64,000 nucleotides of DNA from JACJWR01 sp963842975 (GCA_963842975.1 CAWJIH010000009.1:1-64000); one strand, 5' to 3'; counted from the first letter of the stretch, positions 44,663 through 54,284 are shown. The notes: generated by a model not told the origin, from the letters alone. A program made the numbers and translations.

Positions 44663-45172
44663 ATGTCGATGCCACCACCACCCGAATACGGGGCCCAACA
44701 GCCGGGATATGCCGCGCCCAGGAAGGGGTACGCGCCCAATGGGCAGGAGTACGCAGTCTGGCCGATGCGGGTAGTGGCATACCTCATCGACTACGTGATC
44801 CCAGTGCTGATCATGATTCCTGGCATCGCGTTGGGTATCAATTGGTCGTCCGCTGCTGGGGAACCCAACGGTGGCCTGGGCGTCATCTACTGGTTCTTCT
44901 GGCTGATCGCGATGGTGTTCGTGCTGTGGAACGTTGGCTATCGCCAGTCCAAGACCGGCAAGTCGATCGGCAAGTCCGTGATGAAACTGACCACGGTGGA
45001 TGCGCAGACCGGTCAATACAAAGGGTTCTGGTGGTTGCTGCTGCGCCAGTTCCTGCTCGGAATCGACTTTGCGATTTGCTACATCGGAGTGCTGTGGCCG
45101 CTGTGGGATGACAATCGCCAATGCCTGGTTTCGGACAAGGCCACCTCCACGGTCGTCCTCAAGGACAACTGA
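44663..45172 (+). CDS. RDD-family membrane protein
   Basis: A 169-residue protein with ATG 44663 (AAGGAGG site 5-6 bases upstream). A Pro/Tyr/Gly-rich tail (residues 1-30) precedes the RDD domain: PMRVVAYLIDYVIPVLIMI, then TGKSIGKSVMKLTTVD, and WDDNRQCLVSDKATSTVV. RDD proteins are small membrane proteins of mostly unknown role. It stands directly before the Ser/Thr kinase gene, 120 bp upstream, on the same strand, and may be its membrane partner. Confidence 0.88.
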   Translation: MSMPPPPEYGAQQPGYAAPRKGYAPNGQEYAVWPMRVVAYLIDYVIPVLIMIPGIALGINWSSAAGEPNGGLGVIYWFFWLIAMVFVLWNVGYRQSKTGKSIGKSVMKLTTVDAQTGQYKGFWWLLLRQFLLGIDFAICYIGVLWPLWDDNRQCLVSDKATSTVVLKDN

Positions 45173-45291
45173 ACGCAACCTTGAGTCGCCTCGTGGTGCT
45201 GAGATTCTCGTCACGGCCGACGGTCAGTCCGACGGGTCTACAACGGTACATCGCGTAGATTATCGGCAGTTGACTTAGTTGAGTGAGGATC

Positions 45292-46824
45292 ATGGTCGAG
45301 GGCAATGCGCTACCGGTGTCGGACCCGTCGGTCGTCGGACCGTGGCGGGTTGAGTCGCGTATCGGTGCCGGCGGAATGGGGGTGGTCTACCGGGCTGTCC
45401 GCGGCGACCGGGTAGCCGCGGTGAAAGTGGTGCGGCCTGGATTGCTCGACGATCCGGCTACGCAGGCGCGATTTACCCGCGAGGTGGAGGTGCTCAGTGC
45501 CATCCGCGACGTGCACATCAGCGAGTTCCTCGACGCCGACCTGACTGGTGAGCCAGCGTGGCTAGCGACCGCATTCGTCCCGGGAGCCAATCTGCGCGAG
45601 GCAGTGGCCACCTGGGGGCCGCTGACCGAATCGGAATGGTGGCAACTCGCCAGGGGACTGGCGCAAGCCCTTGCAGTCCTTGAACTACACGGAATCACGC
45701 ATCGCGACATCAAACCAGCAAATGTCATCCTGGCGCCGCACGGTCCGGTGTTGATCGATTTCGGTATCGCGCTGCCTGCCGACGCGGCCTCGCTGACGGC
45801 CACGGGGTTGGTGACGGGCAGCGCCTCTTGGCTGTCGCCGGAACAGGCGGACCTCAAACCTGCCACCGCTGCCAGCGATGTGTTTTCCCTCGGCGCGCTG
45901 CTGACATTCGCCGCCACTGGGCGCCCGCCGTTTGGGCAGGGTGCGCATGTGGCCGTGCTGGCAGCGATCGCCACCAAAGACCCCGACCTCGACGGCCTGA
46001 CCGGAATGCAAGCGAACCTGGTCACCAGCATGTTGGCGAAGGATCCGGCTGACCGCCCCACCGCACGGGAGATCCTGGCGTGGGTGAAGCGGGTTCAGGA
46101 GGCAGCGTCCCACCCGCTCCCAGCAGCCACGCCGGTGATTCCGGCACCGGAGCCACCTCGCGCGGAGCCACTGCGTGCGGAGCCACCGCGTGCGGAGCCG
46201 ACACCGGAGGCATCACCGGAGGCCGAAGCGCCGCTGCCATTGCAGCCGGAACCACCTACGGCGGATCAGCCTCGGATTGCAGCTGTACCTCCGCGTGAGG
46301 CCTCGCAGCCAGCCCGGCGATCGCCGTTGTCCGTGGCGTTGTGGGTGGCCCTGGCCGTGATCGTTGCGCTGGTCGCCATCACCGGGGTTCGTGCGGCGCT
46401 CGACGGTGGCGCGGACTCATCCGCCACCGGAGATACCGCCGTGGCCACTGCGCAACCAACCCCAGCGGCGAGTGCCGAGCCATCGGAAGCCCCGACCGGA
46501 TCACCATCCGCCTCGGCCACCGCACCACCACCACCTGCGCCGGCCCAGGACGTGCTGTCGGCAGGCGATTGGGATCTCACGAACTACCGGATCACCAATG
46601 ACGGCGGTGTCCTTGGGGTGGCCGGAACTGTGCGCAACAACGGGGCAGCCGCGGCTTCGGCAACTGTGACCGTCTTCGTCTACGTCGACGGCCAGTTCGT
46701 TGGCTCGGCGTCGAGCCAACTCGATCAGGTACCTGCCGGCGGCACCGCCGAGGTGCAATTCGAAGGGACCGACGAGTGGCGTCCGGGGGAGCAGACGGTG
46801 CTGATCGAGGCCTCAGCCGACTAG
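45292..46824 (+). CDS. PknB-like Ser/Thr protein kinase with FxLYD C-terminal domain
   Basis: About 510 residues, start ATG 45292 (GTG 45283 possible). The kinase domain (residues 18-265) is complete: GAGGMG at 25-30, the Lys of AAVKVV near 45, HRDIKPAN at 137-144 with catalytic Asp139, and DFGIA, then GSASWLSPEQ. A Pro/Glu/Ala-rich linker (repeats PRAEPLRAEPPRAEP) leads to one membrane segment (LSVALWVALAVIVALVAI). The outside part is Thr/Ser/Pro-rich and ends in an FxLYD-like beta domain, where PASTA repeats are usual. The stop shares CTAG with the next gene's stop. Confidence 0.9.
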   Translation: MVEGNALPVSDPSVVGPWRVESRIGAGGMGVVYRAVRGDRVAAVKVVRPGLLDDPATQARFTREVEVLSAIRDVHISEFLDADLTGEPAWLATAFVPGANLREAVATWGPLTESEWWQLARGLAQALAVLELHGITHRDIKPANVILAPHGPVLIDFGIALPADAASLTATGLVTGSASWLSPEQADLKPATAASDVFSLGALLTFAATGRPPFGQGAHVAVLAAIATKDPDLDGLTGMQANLVTSMLAKDPADRPTAREILAWVKRVQEAASHPLPAATPVIPAPEPPRAEPLRAEPPRAEPTPEASPEAEAPLPLQPEPPTADQPRIAAVPPREASQPARRSPLSVALWVALAVIVALVAITGVRAALDGGADSSATGDTAVATAQPTPAASAEPSEAPTGSPSASATAPPPPAPAQDVLSAGDWDLTNYRITNDGGVLGVAGTVRNNGAAAASATVTVFVYVDGQFVGSASSQLDQVPAGGTAEVQFEGTDEWRPGEQTVLIEASAD

Positions 46825-48056
46825 CCCGGCGGCCGAGCACCGCCCAGTTTGACCCACCGGGCCATGAGCGTCTCCAACGGTCCACGGCGGAAGAACCGCA
46901 ACCAGACTGCGGCGGCGCCAGCCAAAACGATCCAGCTGCCAATGGCAATCACCGTCACAGCGGCGGCGCCGAGTTCGCCAAACCACCCCAAACCCCACCC
47001 GCAGAAGATCGCCGAGAGAATCACTGACTCGCCGATGTACACACTCAGTGAGGCCTTTCCGGCATTCTCGGCCGGAGCCAGCGCGGATCGATGGCGTAGG
47101 AATAGCAGAGCCAGCCCTCCGACATAGCCAGCAGCAAGAACTGGGGCGGTGATGAAACCGACAGCCAATCCCGCAAAACTCAGTGGACTCGTGCCGTAGC
47201 CGGTGCCGTCGGCGAACGCCAACCAGGCCGCGAAGGCTTGCATGCTCAAACCCAGCGGCAGACCCCAACGGACCAGGCGCAGCCAGAGATTGCGATGAGC
47301 GTCGGGTTCGCCCAGGTAGTTGCCGCGGCCAGCCACCAGCCCCAGCGCGAACGCGGACAGCGCGAAACCCCACTGGGCGCTGCCAATGCTCAGCAGGGTT
47401 GCTGGCAGAGCATCGACTCGGGCTGCGGCAACCTCAAGGAAGGAGCCAGTCGCCAGCTCTTGATTCAGCCGGGCGATGGCGGGTATCGACTGAGTCGAGG
47501 TGGACTCACCTTCGGAAAATGCGGCCACGAACAGCAACACCAGCCAACTCGATGCCAACAGGTAGATGGCGATGCCGAAGTCGCGCACTGCCCGGCTGGT
47601 CCAGCCGAACAGCAGCATGAGGACCCCACCGAGGAGGGCGTAGGACACCAGGATGTCGCCGATGAAGAAGAAAATGGCGTGTGCCAGACCCACCGCCGCG
47701 AGGCCCACGAGGCGCCTACGGTACCTGCGCATTCCGACGGCGTCCGGTCCGGAATCCTGACGCACGATGAAGGTGGCGCTGTAGCCGAACAGGAAGGAGA
47801 AGATCAGGTAGAACTTCCCGGTGGCCAGCATGGTGACCAGGAATGCTGCGGCCTGGTCGACCGGTTCCGCGATCGATTCCGGGGTGTAGCCATCAGCGCT
47901 CAGTGCCATGTAGGGGGCATTGACCACCACTATTCCCAGCAGCGCAAGTCCCCTGAGTTGGTCTGGGAAGCGTTGTCGGGCTCCGGCAACGGGGGTGGTT
48001 GACCTTGATTCGGGGGGACTAGGCACGTGGTCGACGTTAGTGGCCACGGTTGCCAA
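46821..48056 (-). CDS. DUF418-family membrane protein
   Basis: A 411-residue membrane protein with about ten segments and the DUF418 layout. The N-terminal domain begins FPDQLRGLALLGIVVVNAP and the C-terminal part carries AGKASLSVYIGESVILSAIF. DUF418/DUF1624-type proteins look like membrane acyltransferases but have no confirmed activity known to me. Converges with the kinase gene, sharing CTAG at the stops. Confidence 0.85.
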   Translation of the reverse strand: MATVATNVDHVPSPPESRSTTPVAGARQRFPDQLRGLALLGIVVVNAPYMALSADGYTPESIAEPVDQAAAFLVTMLATGKFYLIFSFLFGYSATFIVRQDSGPDAVGMRRYRRRLVGLAAVGLAHAIFFFIGDILVSYALLGGVLMLLFGWTSRAVRDFGIAIYLLASSWLVLLFVAAFSEGESTSTQSIPAIARLNQELATGSFLEVAAARVDALPATLLSIGSAQWGFALSAFALGLVAGRGNYLGEPDAHRNLWLRLVRWGLPLGLSMQAFAAWLAFADGTGYGTSPLSFAGLAVGFITAPVLAAGYVGGLALLFLRHRSALAPAENAGKASLSVYIGESVILSAIFCGWGLGWFGELGAAAVTVIAIGSWIVLAGAAAVWLRFFRRGPLETLMARWVKLGGARPPG

Positions 48057-48155
48057 GGCTGGCTACGCCGGGGCAGTTTCGGTGATGCGGTTCGGTTAGC
48101 CTGGGGGCACTCTCGGGGATCGGTCGATTGCCCAATCCGGTGAATGGAGGTGCGC

Positions 48156-48845
48156 GTGGATACGCCGCATCCGAATCTTCTTGGCTCGCCTCGTGACTCG
48201 ATGCCCAGTGCGCTGGGTTCCGTGGCGAGATGGCCGATCGGCAAAGCGTCCGACGCGGTGGGCCAGGCGGCCAAACTGGTCCGCGAACGACTCCTCAACG
48301 GACCCGACATCACCGGCCCCGGGATCATGGTGAGGCACGTGTTCTATCCGGTGCGCACCCTCGTAGCGGACGACACTGAGGTGCTCCGCCGCTTCCTCCA
48401 GGAGGACCTCAGCGACGAGAGTCGGAATCGCAGGTTCTTCTCACCGATGCCAACGGTGCCAGCCACCGCAGCTGCGTGGTTGGCCAACCGGGATGGTCGT
48501 GATCGGATGGCTCTTGCGGCCTTGGACCCGAACGATCTCACCCACATCGTTGCTCTAGTCGAGTACGCCCTGGTGCCAGATGGGCCACCGGAAGTCGCGA
48601 TTGCCGTGGCAGACGCGTATCAGGGGCAAGGAATCGGCAGCAACGTGCTTCGCATGATGGCCACGATGTCCTTGGCCGCAGGGGAGCCGAATTGGCAATG
48701 CTCCATGCTGGCGAACAATGATGCACCCTTGCGGGTGTTGGCAAGTGTGGGTGACGTCGAGCAGATCGGCATCACTGGCGCAGTGCGCAGTGTGACGGTG
48801 CATCTGGACCCGAGTCGGCTGTTGGGCACCACGATCCCGGTTTGA
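48156..48845 (+). CDS. GNAT-family acetyltransferase, Pat-like
   Basis: About 229 residues from GTG 48156 (GGAGGT 4 bases upstream; ATG 48144 is an alternative). An Asn/Pro-rich extension is followed by a GNAT domain whose acceptor loop is LSDESRNRRFF and whose acetyl-CoA site is AIAVADAYQGQGIGSNVLRM. The text resembles the GNAT part of the TetR-ACT-GNAT protein (DRCSDQSKYQRYF; EDAQQGHGIGSVLL), so the two are probably related protein acetyltransferases. Substrate unknown. Confidence 0.8.
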   Translation: MDTPHPNLLGSPRDSMPSALGSVARWPIGKASDAVGQAAKLVRERLLNGPDITGPGIMVRHVFYPVRTLVADDTEVLRRFLQEDLSDESRNRRFFSPMPTVPATAAAWLANRDGRDRMALAALDPNDLTHIVALVEYALVPDGPPEVAIAVADAYQGQGIGSNVLRMMATMSLAAGEPNWQCSMLANNDAPLRVLASVGDVEQIGITGAVRSVTVHLDPSRLLGTTIPV

Positions 48846-48872
48846 CCGAAACGCGTTGCCTCTCGTGGCGGG

Positions 48873-49937
48873 CTAGGAGGCGCAGACGGCGGTGCGATTG
48901 ATGGTGGCGTCGTGCATCAGCACCGGCACGCCGTTCGGGGAGTCTGCCGATGGCTTGGTCCATTGCACATCGGTCTCCAGGACCGCCGCGCCATTGTCGA
49001 CCGCTTCTTGGAAGGCCTGCATGGAGTTTTCGCTCACCGACTCCTCGCCACCGCCACGATGGGCCACCATCTCTGGCACAGTCGCTCCATCCGTCTCTGC
49101 AGACTCCGCCCAGACCGAGTACTCCTTGGTGAAGTCGGTGGCGATCCACCTGACGTTGGGTGGGGTGATCGACGTGATGGACTGCCATCCGGGGGAGGGC
49201 AGATCGCCAAAGTCGGCGCCGTTCTCCGCGGAGTCGCCGCCGGTGGCGACGTTGTACCAGATGTACAACGGGATATCGGCGGCGGCGAACTCAGCCGGGA
49301 CGTCGTATTGCTGCCCGTTCAGCGGGAAGGTGCCTTGGAAGTAGAGCACGTTCAGCAGGCCCAGCGCGTCGGCTGATGGGGCGCGGGTGGTCATTTCCTC
49401 CACCGTCGGGGGAGCGAACGGATCGTTTGTGCTGCCCCCGATGCCACGGAACCACACCCGAGTCCAGTCCGGTTCGTTGTCCGCAAAGTACTTCAAAGTC
49501 GACTCGTCGAAGGATCCGATGAGCACCTCGGTGATGTCGGGGTTCTCGTTGACCAGCTCAATGAACTCGGCGAATTGTTCGGTGGAGGGCTCGGGTTTGG
49601 GCTGGCCCTCCGCCGGCGCGAATGTCTTGATCTCCGGCAGGACACCCACCTGGTTCTCGTTGGCGAACGCCAAAAACTCCGCAAGCGTCGGGATGGTTTC
49701 CCCGTTGTTCAGTTCGTACTGCTGGAGTTCTTCGTAGGTGAGGTCTGTGAGTGTGGTGTCCGGGGCCAACTCGCAGGGTTCACTAGGAGTGGCAGCCGCG
49801 GAGGTAGGTGCCGATTCGGTGGCCTCGGTCGACGGCGACGCTTCCGCGGATTCCGAGTCGGACCCCGAGCACCCGGACAGCAAAAGACCAGCGCTGGCGA
49901 GAGCAATGACACTGGCGGTGGCGAATCGAGTACCCAT
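48873..49937 (-). CDS. Circularly permuted GDPD-like lipoprotein
   Basis: A 354-residue lipoprotein (ATG 49937, lipobox LSGC with Cys23). Motifs of the glycerophosphodiester phosphodiesterase TIM barrel are all present, but in permuted order. The part normally in the middle comes first: LTDLTYEELQQYEL (63-76), IPTLAEFLAF (82-91), and the metal-binding LPEIK (100-104). Then comes WIATDF (264-269), normally the last strand. The usual N-terminal part comes last: VAHRGG with His293/Arg294, ENSMQAFQEAV, LETDVQ with Glu321/Asp323 and VLMHDATINRT with His342. All catalytic residues seem kept. Cys55 and Cys352 lie at the joined ends and could form a disulphide. It is presumably a surface lipoprotein hydrolysing phosphodiesters. 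Confidence 0.85.
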   Translation of the reverse strand: MGTRFATASVIALASAGLLLSGCSGSDSESAEASPSTEATESAPTSAAATPSEPCELAPDTTLTDLTYEELQQYELNNGETIPTLAEFLAFANENQVGVLPEIKTFAPAEGQPKPEPSTEQFAEFIELVNENPDITEVLIGSFDESTLKYFADNEPDWTRVWFRGIGGSTNDPFAPPTVEEMTTRAPSADALGLLNVLYFQGTFPLNGQQYDVPAEFAAADIPLYIWYNVATGGDSAENGADFGDLPSPGWQSITSITPPNVRWIATDFTKEYSVWAESAETDGATVPEMVAHRGGGEESVSENSMQAFQEAVDNGAAVLETDVQWTKPSADSPNGVPVLMHDATINRTAVCAS

Positions 49938-50036
49938 GACGGTGGACTCTAGTACCGCAGCCATCGGCGTGTCGCGGCGTCGAGTGAATCCTGCCCTAGC
50001 GGATCCCGCAACTGCGCTCGTGCCTGGTTGTCAGGC

Positions 50037-51521
50037 CTAATCTGATGCGGCCCGGATGGCCCGGGCCAGACCCTTGTTGACGGCCTTGAGCACCGCCACC
50101 CGGGCGTACCGCTTGTCGTTGGCCGGAATCACATGCCACGGAGCGCCGTCGGTTGTGGTGCGCAGCAGCATCTGATCGACCGCTTTGACGTAGTCGTCCC
50201 ACTTCTCCCGGTTGCGGTAGTCCTCCTCGGTGATCTTGTGCTGCTTGTAGGGAGTGTTTTCGCGGGCCTGGAAACGGGCCAGCTGTTCCTCTGGGGAGAT
50301 GTGGAGCCAGAACTTCGCCACGAAGTAGCCACGTTCGACCAGTTGCGATTCGAAGTCGTTGATTTCGTCGTATGCGCGTTGCCATTCGGCCGGGGTGGCG
50401 AACCCTTCGATCCGCTCCACCAGTACGCGGCCGTACCAGGTGCGATCGAAGATCACGAACTTTCCCTGGGGTGGGATGTCGCGCCAGAATCGCCACAAGT
50501 AGTGGTACTTGTTCTCCTCCTGGGTGGGCGCAGCAGTGGGCACCACTCGGTAGTCACCCGCCTCCAGCGCGGTGGTGATGCGTCGAATCACCCCGCCCTT
50601 GCCCCCGGCATCCCAGCCTTCAAACGCCAGCACCATGCCCACCCCACGCTCCCGTGCTTCAATGGCAAGGCGGTGCAGTTTGGCCTGCTGTTTGGCCAAT
50701 TTGGCGCGGTACTCGTCGCGTTCGAGCCCCTTCTCCAAATCGACACCGTTGAGCACGCTGGCTTCATCGAAGTCGCCGAACAGCGAATCTGAGACCGACA
50801 GCCCCGCGCCCTTCGGTTGTTCCAGCCGCGCTTTGAGAGCGGCGAGGATGGTGCGGGCGACGGTGAGGTCGCGGTAGCGGGCGTCCGTCGATTCGACGAT
50901 GACCCACGGTGCTCCGGGTGCACTGGTGGTGTGCAGGATTCGCTCGGCAAACGGCAACGCTGGTCCCGTCGCCTCGAGTTGGGCCCAGTCGCGTTGGTCC
51001 ACCCACCAGCCGTCTTGGGTGTCCTGCTCCGCCTTGCGCAGCCGCTTCTGCTGCTCTTTGGCTGGGGTGTGCAGGAAGAACTTCAGCACCAGAGCGCCGT
51101 CTGCCACGAGCTCCTCTTGCATGCTTGCAACGTGCCGAATCCAGGTGTCGAACTGGTTGTCGTCGAGTTCGTTAGTGGCCCGCAGGATGGCTGCCCGCAT
51201 CAGACCGCCGGCGAAGATCGACATCCGGCCCTTGGGCGGCAGCGAGCGCCAGAGCCGCCATAGTTGTGGCCGGACGGCTTCTTCCTGACCGACATCGGCG
51301 AATACCTTGGTGTCAACGAAGCGGGCATCCATCCACTCATTGAGCCGGTTGATCATTTCGTTGGCTGCGACATGATCATCCCCGGCGATCCACACGATCA
51401 CCGGGAAGTCTGCTTCGCGCAGGTCGTATTGGGCGTTGACCAGATTCAGTCGTAACTCCGGAACGGCCTCCCGGTATTCAGACTTGCTGATCTTGTTGCC
51501 GACCTCAGCGACTTCCAGCAT
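50037..51521 (-). CDS. Two-domain polyphosphate kinase 2 (PPK2 class II type)
   Basis: A 494-residue protein with two PPK2 domains. The N-terminal one has a degenerate Walker A (VIWIAGDDHVAANEMINRL-like VIVWIAGDDHVAANEM) and the C-terminal one an intact EGWDAGGKGGVIRR and Walker-B region FDRTWYGRVLVERI. This two-domain arrangement is that of polyphosphate:AMP phosphotransferases, which make ADP from AMP and polyphosphate. Specificity cannot be settled by eye. It suggests use of polyphosphate as an energy store. No ppk1 or ppx is near. Confidence 0.9.
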   Translation of the reverse strand: MLEVAEVGNKISKSEYREAVPELRLNLVNAQYDLREADFPVIVWIAGDDHVAANEMINRLNEWMDARFVDTKVFADVGQEEAVRPQLWRLWRSLPPKGRMSIFAGGLMRAAILRATNELDDNQFDTWIRHVASMQEELVADGALVLKFFLHTPAKEQQKRLRKAEQDTQDGWWVDQRDWAQLEATGPALPFAERILHTTSAPGAPWVIVESTDARYRDLTVARTILAALKARLEQPKGAGLSVSDSLFGDFDEASVLNGVDLEKGLERDEYRAKLAKQQAKLHRLAIEARERGVGMVLAFEGWDAGGKGGVIRRITTALEAGDYRVVPTAAPTQEENKYHYLWRFWRDIPPQGKFVIFDRTWYGRVLVERIEGFATPAEWQRAYDEINDFESQLVERGYFVAKFWLHISPEEQLARFQARENTPYKQHKITEEDYRNREKWDDYVKAVDQMLLRTTTDGAPWHVIPANDKRYARVAVLKAVNKGLARAIRAASD

Positions 51522-51662
51522 GACGTTTCCTTCCCCAGACGCGTGCAGTTCACCTCACGTTGGCTACGTTACGCATCCGCGGGCCGCGATGCGCCGCAAC
51601 GAGGTCCTCGCTGTGGCGGTCGGAGGAAAGAGACAACGCACTTCGCGCGGGCCGCAGCGAGG
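51522..51662. other. Short gap between PPK2 and the broken transporter
   Basis: No gene or terminator-like element recognised; likely holds the ppk2 promoter on the minus strand. Confidence 0.4.
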
Positions 51663-52418
51663 CTAGGCGGCAGACCGTGCGCGAAACTCGATCAGAGTTG
51701 TCACGACTGCGGCGTAGAGCCAGATGGCCACCAGGCTCGCCGTGGCAGCCAGCGCCACAACCTGCACCGACTCAACGTCGGTGCTCGCACCGATCCCGCT
51801 GATCGACAGGGTCATTGCGGCCACGGGGAAGACAAAGCCCCACCAACCGAGGGATGCCGGGGAAACCGCTTGCGGCCGCAGCCTCCAGCAGCCTCAGCAG
51901 GGCGAAGCCGATGATCCCGGCCGGTGCCAGCGGAATCCACAGTGATCGGGGCCATCGGCCGCCGGAATTGGTTCGTGCAGGGCCAGTTGCGTGCGACGAC
52001 TAAGGCGCCATCACCAGATAGGAACAGTGCTCAAGTCCGAGCGCCAGTAGAAGAGCAGAATGCCACGACGATGCGCAGAGTCTCACTGGGTCGGGTTGGC
52101 GATGATGATCGGCAGCAGGGCCAGCGCGCACGAGAACCGTCAGCACCAGGAGGCGGCGGGCAGGGTTGCCAACTGCGCGCCATGGCCGGGATCCCGCAGT
52201 TCGGCTGCCAACTCGCGACGGTTGCGCAACCGACTCAGGTACCGGGGGAGCAGCACGATTCCGAGCACGCTCGCCAAGCCAAGCGCCACCACGGCCACGG
52301 TGGTCAGCCACTCCCATCGCCAGATTTCGGCTTGGTAGGCCAGGGTCACCGCCAAGGCTCCGGTGCCCATCACGGCTCCGTACCAGGCTGGATGGGCGCG
52401 AGGGTTGGGCTGGGCCAT
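51663..52418 (-). pseudogene. TDT/TehA-family (tellurite resistance/dicarboxylate) transporter, fragmented
   Basis: In order along the minus strand there are pieces of a TDT membrane transporter in different frames. They are an N-terminal piece from ATG 52418 (PAWYGAVMGTGALA, then WEWLTTVAVVALGLASV), WHSALLLALGLEHCSYLVMAP near 52020, LWIPLAPAGIIGFALLRLLE near 51915 and SLGWWGFVFPVAAMTLSI followed by ASLVAIWLYAAVVTTLIEF near 51680-51850. At least three frame changes separate them and the total length (about 250 residues if joined) is shorter than the 320 or so expected. So the gene is dead in this sequence. Confidence 0.7.
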
Positions 52419-52519
52419 GACTGATCCCTTCCGCGGCCTGACAGACCATGTCCAGGCGCTGCGCGGCCACAGGATGCGTTCGCCTAGGGGTTTCGTGATC
52501 TTGTGGTGCGGCGCGGGCC

Positions 52520-52620
52520 CGCGCCGGAGGCCTTCTGCCGGTGCCGGCCGGGGAGGTGCTGGTCGACATCGACGGGACCCTGATCACCGCGCATCTGGGA
52601 TCCTGCTGCCCACCGGGACG
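52520..52620 (+). mobile_element. Possible remnant of an IS1380-like transposase
   Basis: A short stretch on the plus strand encodes GEVLVDIDGTLITAH, which resembles the DxDATLxTAH motif of IS1380-family DDE transposases. It runs into unrelated codons after that. It lies between a broken transporter and the GH125 gene, in a patch of seemingly accessory DNA. Only one motif supports the call. Confidence 0.4.
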
Positions 52621-52702
52621 GCTCGCGGCACGTGAGCCATCCGCGTTCGCCCTGCCGGGCCGGTGGGCTGGTCGGGTGCCGCAGGGGCCGATCGTAGTGA
52701 GC

Positions 52703-54079
52703 TCAGTCGGCGCCCCGAGAGAGTCCGATGCTGCGCAGCACGAGGTGGGCGTAGGTCATGTCCGCCCAGGAGAACCACGCCCGGGTATAGGTCCCGGGGT
52801 CGTCGACGTGGAACGACTCGTGCATGCGCCCGGTGCCGGCGTCTGTGGTCTCCAGGGTGTCCAGGATCGAGGCCGTCAGGTCCGCGGACGTCGCGGTCAG
52901 GGCGGCGATGGCCAGCGCCAGCGGCCACACGTGCCGTGCGGGGGTGTGCGGGGAACCCAGCCCTGAGGCTCGCCGCCCCGAGACGTAGGTGGGGTTTGCA
53001 GGGGAGAGGATGAAGTCGCGGGTGGCCAGGTAGGTCGGGTCGTCGGGGGCGCAGAAGCCCATGTAGGGAAGAGCGAGCAGGCTGGGCACGTTGGCGTCGT
53101 CCATGTGCAGCGCGCGGCCGAGCCCATCGACTTCATAGGCCCAGATCGGTCTGCCTGCCGGACCTGCGACGACGGCGTGCGCGGCCAGCCCGGCGCGGAT
53201 CCCCGCCCCCAGCTCAGCTGCGGACCTCGCTAGCTCCTCGTCGGTCCAGACGCATCGCGCGAGCTCTGCCAACCCGTCGAGGCCCACCGCTGCGGCGGCA
53301 TTGGCGGGTACGAGGTAGCCGTAGGTGCAGGCGTCGTCGCTGGGCCGGAACGCGCTCCACGTCATCCCCGTGGGACCTACGGGTGCACCTCGGCCGTCAT
53401 GGGCCAGGTGGTCATGCGCGGCGGCTCCCGGTCGGTGCAACCGGTAGGTCGCCGGGTCGTGCTCCCGCTCGGCGGCCAGGACCTCGACGATTCGCCGGGC
53501 CGCCGCATGGAAGGCGTCGTCCAGGTGCACGACCGTGCCGGTGACCCGCCACAGCCGCACAGCGAGGTCGAGGACGGCGGCCAGCGAGTCGAGCTCGTAC
53601 TTGCGCTCCCACACCAGGGGATGCTGGTCGGGGAAGTCCAGGTGGTACGGCACGTCGGCGGGGTCCAGCTTGAAGGCGTTCGCGTAGGGATCGACGAGCA
53701 CGAATTGTGCCTGCTGGCGGCTCACCCCCGCGATCAGCGCCGTCGTCTCGGGATCCCCCACAGCAGCGGCCAGCAGCGGGCGCACCTGCCAGGTCGAGTC
53801 CCGCAGCCACATGGCTGGGATGTCGCCGGTGCGCACGAACCCCAGCCCGTCGGGATTCACCTGCACCGCGCCACGCAGCGTCGTCAGGACCGCGTTGCGC
53901 AGTCGCGCGGCCCGGTCCGGGCGGTCAGCCAGGCGCCGGTCGGCCTCGGCCAGCAGGTCCAGCACGCCCGCCGGTACCTCCGGTGTGGACCAGCCGGACC
54001 CCAGGCCAGGCAGGTGACTGCTCACGGTCTGTCCAGCGGGAAGGTCGCCGGGCGCAGGGCTGCCGGGATTAGTTGCCAT
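52703..54079 (-). CDS. GH125 family exo-alpha-mannosidase
   Basis: A 458-residue glycoside hydrolase, start taken at ATG 54079. It has GH125 features: FVRTGDIPAMWLRDSTWQVRPLL, DPYANAFKLDPADVPYHLDF, TWSAFRPSDDACTYGYLVPANAA and the final IWAYEVDGLGRALHMDDANVPSLLALPYMG. The family consists of metal-independent inverting exo-alpha-1,6-mannosidases. No signal peptide, so the enzyme works inside the cell. The GC and codon bias look stronger than in neighbours, and a transposase scrap lies at its 3' side, which suggests acquisition by transfer. Confidence 0.88.
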   Translation of the reverse strand: MATNPGSPAPGDLPAGQTVSSHLPGLGSGWSTPEVPAGVLDLLAEADRRLADRPDRAARLRNAVLTTLRGAVQVNPDGLGFVRTGDIPAMWLRDSTWQVRPLLAAAVGDPETTALIAGVSRQQAQFVLVDPYANAFKLDPADVPYHLDFPDQHPLVWERKYELDSLAAVLDLAVRLWRVTGTVVHLDDAFHAAARRIVEVLAAEREHDPATYRLHRPGAAAHDHLAHDGRGAPVGPTGMTWSAFRPSDDACTYGYLVPANAAAAVGLDGLAELARCVWTDEELARSAAELGAGIRAGLAAHAVVAGPAGRPIWAYEVDGLGRALHMDDANVPSLLALPYMGFCAPDDPTYLATRDFILSPANPTYVSGRRASGLGSPHTPARHVWPLALAIAALTATSADLTASILDTLETTDAGTGRMHESFHVDDPGTYTRAWFSWADMTYAHLVLRSIGLSRGAD

Positions 54080-54284
54080 GACCTCATCATGTTCCGCGCA
54101 TGGGCAGGCAATCAACGCGGCAGGAGCGCGCCCACAGGCGTCGGTGTGACGCGCCCGTTTCGTGGGCATCAGCAGTGCTGGCGTCGACGTGCCCGGTGGC
54201 CAGTAGGCCGCACAGCAGGGACGTCGCTTCGAGCAATGCGGTAGAGCGCGGGCACCATGGACGCGCGCGACGCCAAGGGGTCTT

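Noticed and set aside
46185..46215. Repeats in the kinase linker considered as a mobile or regulatory repeat
   Set aside because: They encode PRAEP-type units of a normal Pro-rich linker.
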